Source: IDS-8 sp965651325
GTDB taxonomy: Bacteria; Pseudomonadota; Gammaproteobacteria; Steroidobacterales; Woeseiaceae
DNA length: 8,980 nucleotides
NCBI GenBank assembly: GCA_965651325.1
Contig: CBFGSB010000126.1
Coordinates: forward strand, 1-8,980
Reading direction: 5' to 3'
Part shown: one piece after another, positions 6,021-8,980 of the stretch
Position numbering within the stretch: the stretch's first letter is position 1
Layout: the number at the start of each line of letters is the position of its first letter
The notes under the pieces: model-generated
What the model was told of the DNA's origin: nothing
Seen by the model: the letters and a program-made list of their open reading frames with translations, nothing else
The model's database searches: none
Made by a program: the position numbers and the translations under genes

Positions 6021-6467
6021 TTACCAGCAGGTGCCCGGCGCCGTGCCAGTTGCCGAGCGTGTGCCGATACTATCGAGCTCCAGGTTGCCGCAGGCGGTGT
6101 CCTTTGCCTGGTCGTCCTGGGCCGTGGCGACCAGCTCGAAACCGGAGGCCACGAGCGTATCGGCGGTAATCACGTACCACCCCTCCTCGGAGGCTACCCC
6201 GCCGGCGAGGGCGGCCGCGATGTCGCAGCCGGCCGCGGTATAGCTGTTGAAGCGTGTGTAACAGCGCTCCAGGCGCTGGGCGGTATCCAGCAGCATCGTC
6301 TTGCCGTCCGTCCGCCGTGTCTCGCGCACCTGGTTCTGGTAGCTCGGATAAGCGATGGCGGCGAGGATGCCGATGATGACCACGACGATCATCAGCTCGA
6401 TAAGGGTTACACCGCGCATGCTATCGGGACGCAAACGTGCGACCGTCCGCTTTGTCGCTGGATTCAT
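6021..6467 (-). CDS. pilE: Type IV pilus minor pilin PilE
   Basis: A 148-residue type IV pilin. The class III signal is RGVTLIELMIVVVIIGILAAI: PilD would cut after G19, giving Val at +1 and the conserved Glu at +5 (E24), followed by the hydrophobic assembly helix to about residue 40. Four cysteines (C69, C81, C126, C147) can form two disulfides, with C126-C147 enclosing the usual C-terminal D-region. The ATG at 6467 is chosen because AGGGAG lies ten bases upstream. This gives an 18-residue leader tail before the cleavage-site glycine, longer than normal. The alternative ATG at 6419 would leave a leader of only MRG. The gene starts 15 bases after the pilY1 stop, the usual order of the fimT-pilVWXY1E operon. 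It acts in the inner membrane and in the pilus. Confidence 0.9.
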   Translation of the reverse strand: MNPATKRTVARLRPDSMRGVTLIELMIVVVIIGILAAIAYPSYQNQVRETRRTDGKTMLLDTAQRLERCYTRFNSYTAAGCDIAAALAGGVASEEGWYVITADTLVASGFELVATAQDDQAKDTACGNLELDSIGTRSATGTAPGTCW

Positions 6468-6477
6468 TGTGTTGTCT

Positions 6478-6483
6478 CTCCCT
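6478..6483 (-). promoter_or_regulatory. Ribosome binding site of pilE, overlapping the pilY1 stop
   Basis: Minus-strand AGGGAG lies ten bases before the pilE ATG and shares its first base with the last base of the pilY1 TAA. It decides the start of PilE in favour of 6467 and indicates that the two genes share one transcript. Confidence 0.65.
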
Positions 6484-8980
6484 TACCTGATTTGACGCCA
6501 GGAGCCGCGGGCCAGGTCGAAGGCGCCGCGCTCGCGCAGTGTTTCCACGTTGCCGGAGGTGCCGCTTGCGATCTTGTACTCCAGGTCGCCGGCTCCGACC
6601 ACCGCGGGCGTGCGGATGATGCCTTCGCGTGAGCGCACGCCGCTGACGGCCACGGAGGTGTCGACGTCGCCGTCCCCGTCGGTATCGATACCGACGAGGT
6701 CGTCGCTGTCGATGTCGCCGTCCTCGGTGATGTCGAGGGGCGAATCCGCCAGCCGCGCGCCGCTGATGGCATCCATCTCCATCAGCCAGCTACTGCCGCC
6801 GAAGCCGCAGGGGTCCGGAGACGGGATCAGCGTCGGGAACACGATGCGCCCGTTGCGCAGGATCGGGGCCGCCACCACGCGCTCGCCTTCGGAGCCCTTG
6901 ACCGGGCTCTCGAGGTCGAGATACCAGCCGCGCTTGACGTTCCAGTCGACCTCGGTGTCGCTCGTGAGGCGCACTTCGAACGCGCTGCCGCTGGGCGTGC
7001 CTTCGTAGATGATGTGCTGCCGTTGCAGCGCGGTATCGCGGTTGCCGGTAACGGCCGTGGCGGGACTGCTGGTGCGGTCCCAGATGCCGTAAAAGGTTTG
7101 CACCTGCGGGTCCGCTCCGACGAGATTGTCATTCGTCTCGAAGAACTTGCCCGTGCCGAAGAACAGCATGTAACCCCCTTCGGGATGGCGGCTGATCTCT
7201 ACCGGTGCGGTGATCGGCTGGCGATTGCCATCCGCGTCGCGTGCGACGAAGAGCGGAGCGGGGTTGCCGCCATCGGTGTATGCCGTGCCCCAGAACGATG
7301 TACTGGCCTGGCCGACGTCGAACTCCCACAGGTTGCCGTACAAATCCCCCGCGTAGATGCTGCGGATGGTGCGGTTGCCGTCCGCCAGCAACGTCGGCGT
7401 GGCGAGCCCGTTCGGGTAGGACGTCGTACCAATCCCCGTGTCGATCTTCTTCAGCAGGGCACCGTCCGAGAGCCGCACGATATACAGGATGGCATTGTTG
7501 TTGGCACCGCCATACCCGTTGCCGAATACGGCGGCCCAGGTTCCGTCCGCCATCCTGGCAACGACCGGCCGGCCGATGGTGTAACCGAGGTCCGCATCGG
7601 TGAATTCCCACATGACGTCATCTTCATCGAAGCTGTCCGGGTTGGTGACGTCTATCGCGAACACGGTCTTGCCGCCCGCGCCGGTCGTGCCGACCAGCAC
7701 GCTCGCCCAGCGTTCGGTGCCGTTGCGGTCGATATAGGCATCGCCGACGGTGATATGGCCGTCGACGAAGTACCGGTGCGTGTAGTCGGGCTCGACGAGC
7801 TGGTTCAGCTCCGGAATCAGCGTGCTCGGCAGGTAGGCGAAGCGCTCCTCGCCTGAAACCGCGTCGAACCCGTGCAGCATGCCGTCGTTCGCCCCGACAT
7901 AGATGGTCGGGTATACGGCGGCACCGCTCGCGTCGATCTTGCTCTGCCAGAACGTGCGGTAGCTGTCGCGGCCGGACGTGCCGGCGGGCAGCGCTTCGTA
8001 GCCGAAGTTCTGCGCCCCGACGAACACCGGGTCGGAATTGACGATGTCGCCCAAAGGCGTGCGCCGGTCGCGGAATGCGCCGCCGTTCTTGCGCTCGTTG
8101 GACTGGTCGCCGCGCAGCCACTCCAGGCGAGCCTCGCCGCGACCGTCCGTGCTGCCGCTCGGCGGGCGGTCGAGCGCGGCCTGCTGGGCGCTGGTGAGCT
8201 CGTCCCACTCGAAAGGTATGCCGCTGCCCGCACCCGGTACCGTGCCGTTGCGCGTGTAGATCACCCGGTCCTCGGGATCCGGCAGTAGCTGCGCGGCGTC
8301 CCATTGCACGGCACCCAGCGTGCCATCCGACATCAAGCGGTAGGCCAGCAGCTCGCCGGTCCAGTCGTCGCTGCGGAACCGCGCCTGGTAGATCAGGGTC
8401 TCGGTGTCGAGGCGGGTGGAGTTCGTCGCCACCGCCGACGCCGAGGACGCCGTCGAAAGGATCAGCTCGAACGCGTTCGAGAGTTGCTCGTTCAGGTTCA
8501 GCGCGTTCGTCACGAGAAAGTAGTTGTCCGGATGGCCGTCGCCGTCGGCGTCCCACTCCTCCTGGACGTCCGGAATGCCGTTGTCGTTGCTGTCCTCGAA
8601 GCCGCCCCACTTGGCCGCGTACCACAGGGGATCCCTGAGCAGCGTTGCGGCGGGGTTGCCGCTCGGCGTGAAAGTGCGGGTCGTTTTGAGCCCGAGCACG
8701 TTGCCGCACGCCTTTGGCGGCGACTTGCGGCCGCACGCGCCGGCCTCCACACCGGGCGGTGTGTCGAGGAAGTAGCGGTGGGCGTTGCTGGACGAGGTGT
8801 CCGCGTCGCGCACCTCGAGATAGATGCCGTCGGCGGTCGTGCCCGAGATGACGTACCCCATGTGCTGCTCGATGCCACCCGCCGCGTACTCGGAGGTGAG
8901 TGCTACCACCACTTCGCCGTCCTCGTTGACCGCGAACTCGTAGAACACGATCGCGTCCATGTCGTGGTCCGCGCCCTGCT
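6483..8980 (-). CDS. pilY1: PilY1, type IV pilus tip-associated adhesin, C-terminal part (5' end beyond the right edge)
   Basis: PilY1 sits at the type IV pilus tip and outer surface, controls extension and retraction, and mediates adhesion and surface sensing. The visible frame is 831 codons, open to the right edge. The stretch QGADHDMDAIVFYEF at the edge is coding and typical of the middle of PilY1, so the methionine at 8960 is internal. Numbering from that Met, the linker region ends with WLRGDQSNER at 281-290 and GDIVNSDPVFVG at 304-315. A seven-blade propeller of the PilY1 C-terminal type follows (IYVGANDGMLHGFDA at 353-367, AGDLYGNLWEFD at 537-548, FFGTGKFFE at 600-608). Two aspartate-rich, EF-hand/dockerin-like clusters are seen at about 123-145 and 743-767. 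Cysteines are few (C76, C85, C718). pilE follows after 15 bases, matching the conserved operon order. Confidence 0.95.
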   Translation of the reverse strand, partial: QGADHDMDAIVFYEFAVNEDGEVVVALTSEYAAGGIEQHMGYVISGTTADGIYLEVRDADTSSSNAHRYFLDTPPGVEAGACGRKSPPKACGNVLGLKTTRTFTPSGNPAATLLRDPLWYAAKWGGFEDSNDNGIPDVQEEWDADGDGHPDNYFLVTNALNLNEQLSNAFELILSTASSASAVATNSTRLDTETLIYQARFRSDDWTGELLAYRLMSDGTLGAVQWDAAQLLPDPEDRVIYTRNGTVPGAGSGIPFEWDELTSAQQAALDRPPSGSTDGRGEARLEWLRGDQSNERKNGGAFRDRRTPLGDIVNSDPVFVGAQNFGYEALPAGTSGRDSYRTFWQSKIDASGAAVYPTIYVGANDGMLHGFDAVSGEERFAYLPSTLIPELNQLVEPDYTHRYFVDGHITVGDAYIDRNGTERWASVLVGTTGAGGKTVFAIDVTNPDSFDEDDVMWEFTDADLGYTIGRPVVARMADGTWAAVFGNGYGGANNNAILYIVRLSDGALLKKIDTGIGTTSYPNGLATPTLLADGNRTIRSIYAGDLYGNLWEFDVGQASTSFWGTAYTDGGNPAPLFVARDADGNRQPITAPVEISRHPEGGYMLFFGTGKFFETNDNLVGADPQVQTFYGIWDRTSSPATAVTGNRDTALQRQHIIYEGTPSGSAFEVRLTSDTEVDWNVKRGWYLDLESPVKGSEGERVVAAPILRNGRIVFPTLIPSPDPCGFGGSSWLMEMDAISGARLADSPLDITEDGDIDSDDLVGIDTDGDGDVDTSVAVSGVRSREGIIRTPAVVGAGDLEYKIASGTSGNVETLRERGAFDLARGSWRQIR
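6660..6734 (-). other. Second Asp-rich calcium-binding-like segment of PilY1
   Basis: Encodes DITEDGDIDSDD and, after a short LVGI spacer, DTDGDGDVD. The paired Asp-rich loops look like a dockerin or double EF-hand loop inserted in a late propeller blade, about 60 residues before the C-terminus. They fit calcium-dependent control of pilus retraction, as established for the family in Pseudomonas, but the location is not identical as far as I can judge. Confidence 0.5.
8526..8594 (-). other. First Asp-rich calcium-binding-like segment of PilY1
   Basis: Encodes DSNDNGIPD followed by EWDADGDGHPDNYF, two closely spaced DxDxDG-type loops before the propeller domain. Such loops bind calcium in thrombospondin type 3 and EF-hand-like repeats. 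Calcium binding by PilY1 is known in Pseudomonas aeruginosa through a site in the propeller; binding at this position is inference. Confidence 0.5.

Noticed and set aside
6006..6050. Possible bidirectional terminator between the convergent hydrolase and pilE genes
   Set aside because: CGGCGCC and GGCGCCG repeats can pair, but the second arm is inside pilE and there is no T-tract on either side. GC-rich self-complementary hexamers are common here.
7014..7856. Plus-strand open frame of 280 codons inside pilY1
   Set aside because: Antisense to the propeller domain of PilY1, which has strong family motifs throughout. No start signal or domain is visible.

Overview
This is a GC-rich bacterial chromosomal window whose gene content points to a gammaproteobacterium. 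The markers are a type IV pilus minor-pilin locus with PilY1 followed by PilE, a TonB-dependent outer-membrane receptor, a DksA/TraR zinc finger, and a small domain (DUF6763) that I associate with Gammaproteobacteria. No genus is claimed. Coding density is very high. I see no RNA gene, CRISPR array, insertion sequence or phage gene, and no gene-free stretch longer than 170 bases.

Layout, left to right. (1) 1-1521, minus strand: the N-terminal 507 residues of a TonB-dependent receptor that runs off the left edge. (2) 1617-4635, minus strand: three tightly packed genes, transcribed in the order short-chain dehydrogenase (YghA type), then a bacterial archaeo-eukaryotic release-factor-like protein (baeRF), then a two-domain protein joining DUF6763 to a DksA/TraR zinc finger through a long disordered linker. 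(3) 4636-4804: the one real regulatory gap, carrying divergent promoter candidates and a perfect AT-rich palindrome. (4) 4805-6005, plus strand: an antibiotic-biosynthesis-monooxygenase (ABM) fold protein overlapping an alpha/beta hydrolase by 8 bases. (5) 6021-8980, minus strand: the type IV pilus gene pilE and the C-terminal 831 residues of pilY1, which runs off the right edge.

How the parts work together. pilY1 and pilE form the 3' end of a standard type IV pilus minor-pilin operon (tip adhesin and calcium-dependent regulator, plus a pilin). The three-gene minus-strand block combines an oxidoreductase of a stress-associated type with two proteins from families linked to the ribosome (baeRF) and to RNA polymerase (DksA/TraR). 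I infer a stress-adaptation operon. The divergent ABM-hydrolase pair looks like a small detoxification or catabolic unit that may share regulation with it through the palindrome.

The most unusual items are the DUF6763-DksA/TraR fusion, its operonic link to a baeRF protein, and the isolated palindrome in the divergent promoter region. Nothing here is a clear defence system or mobile element.
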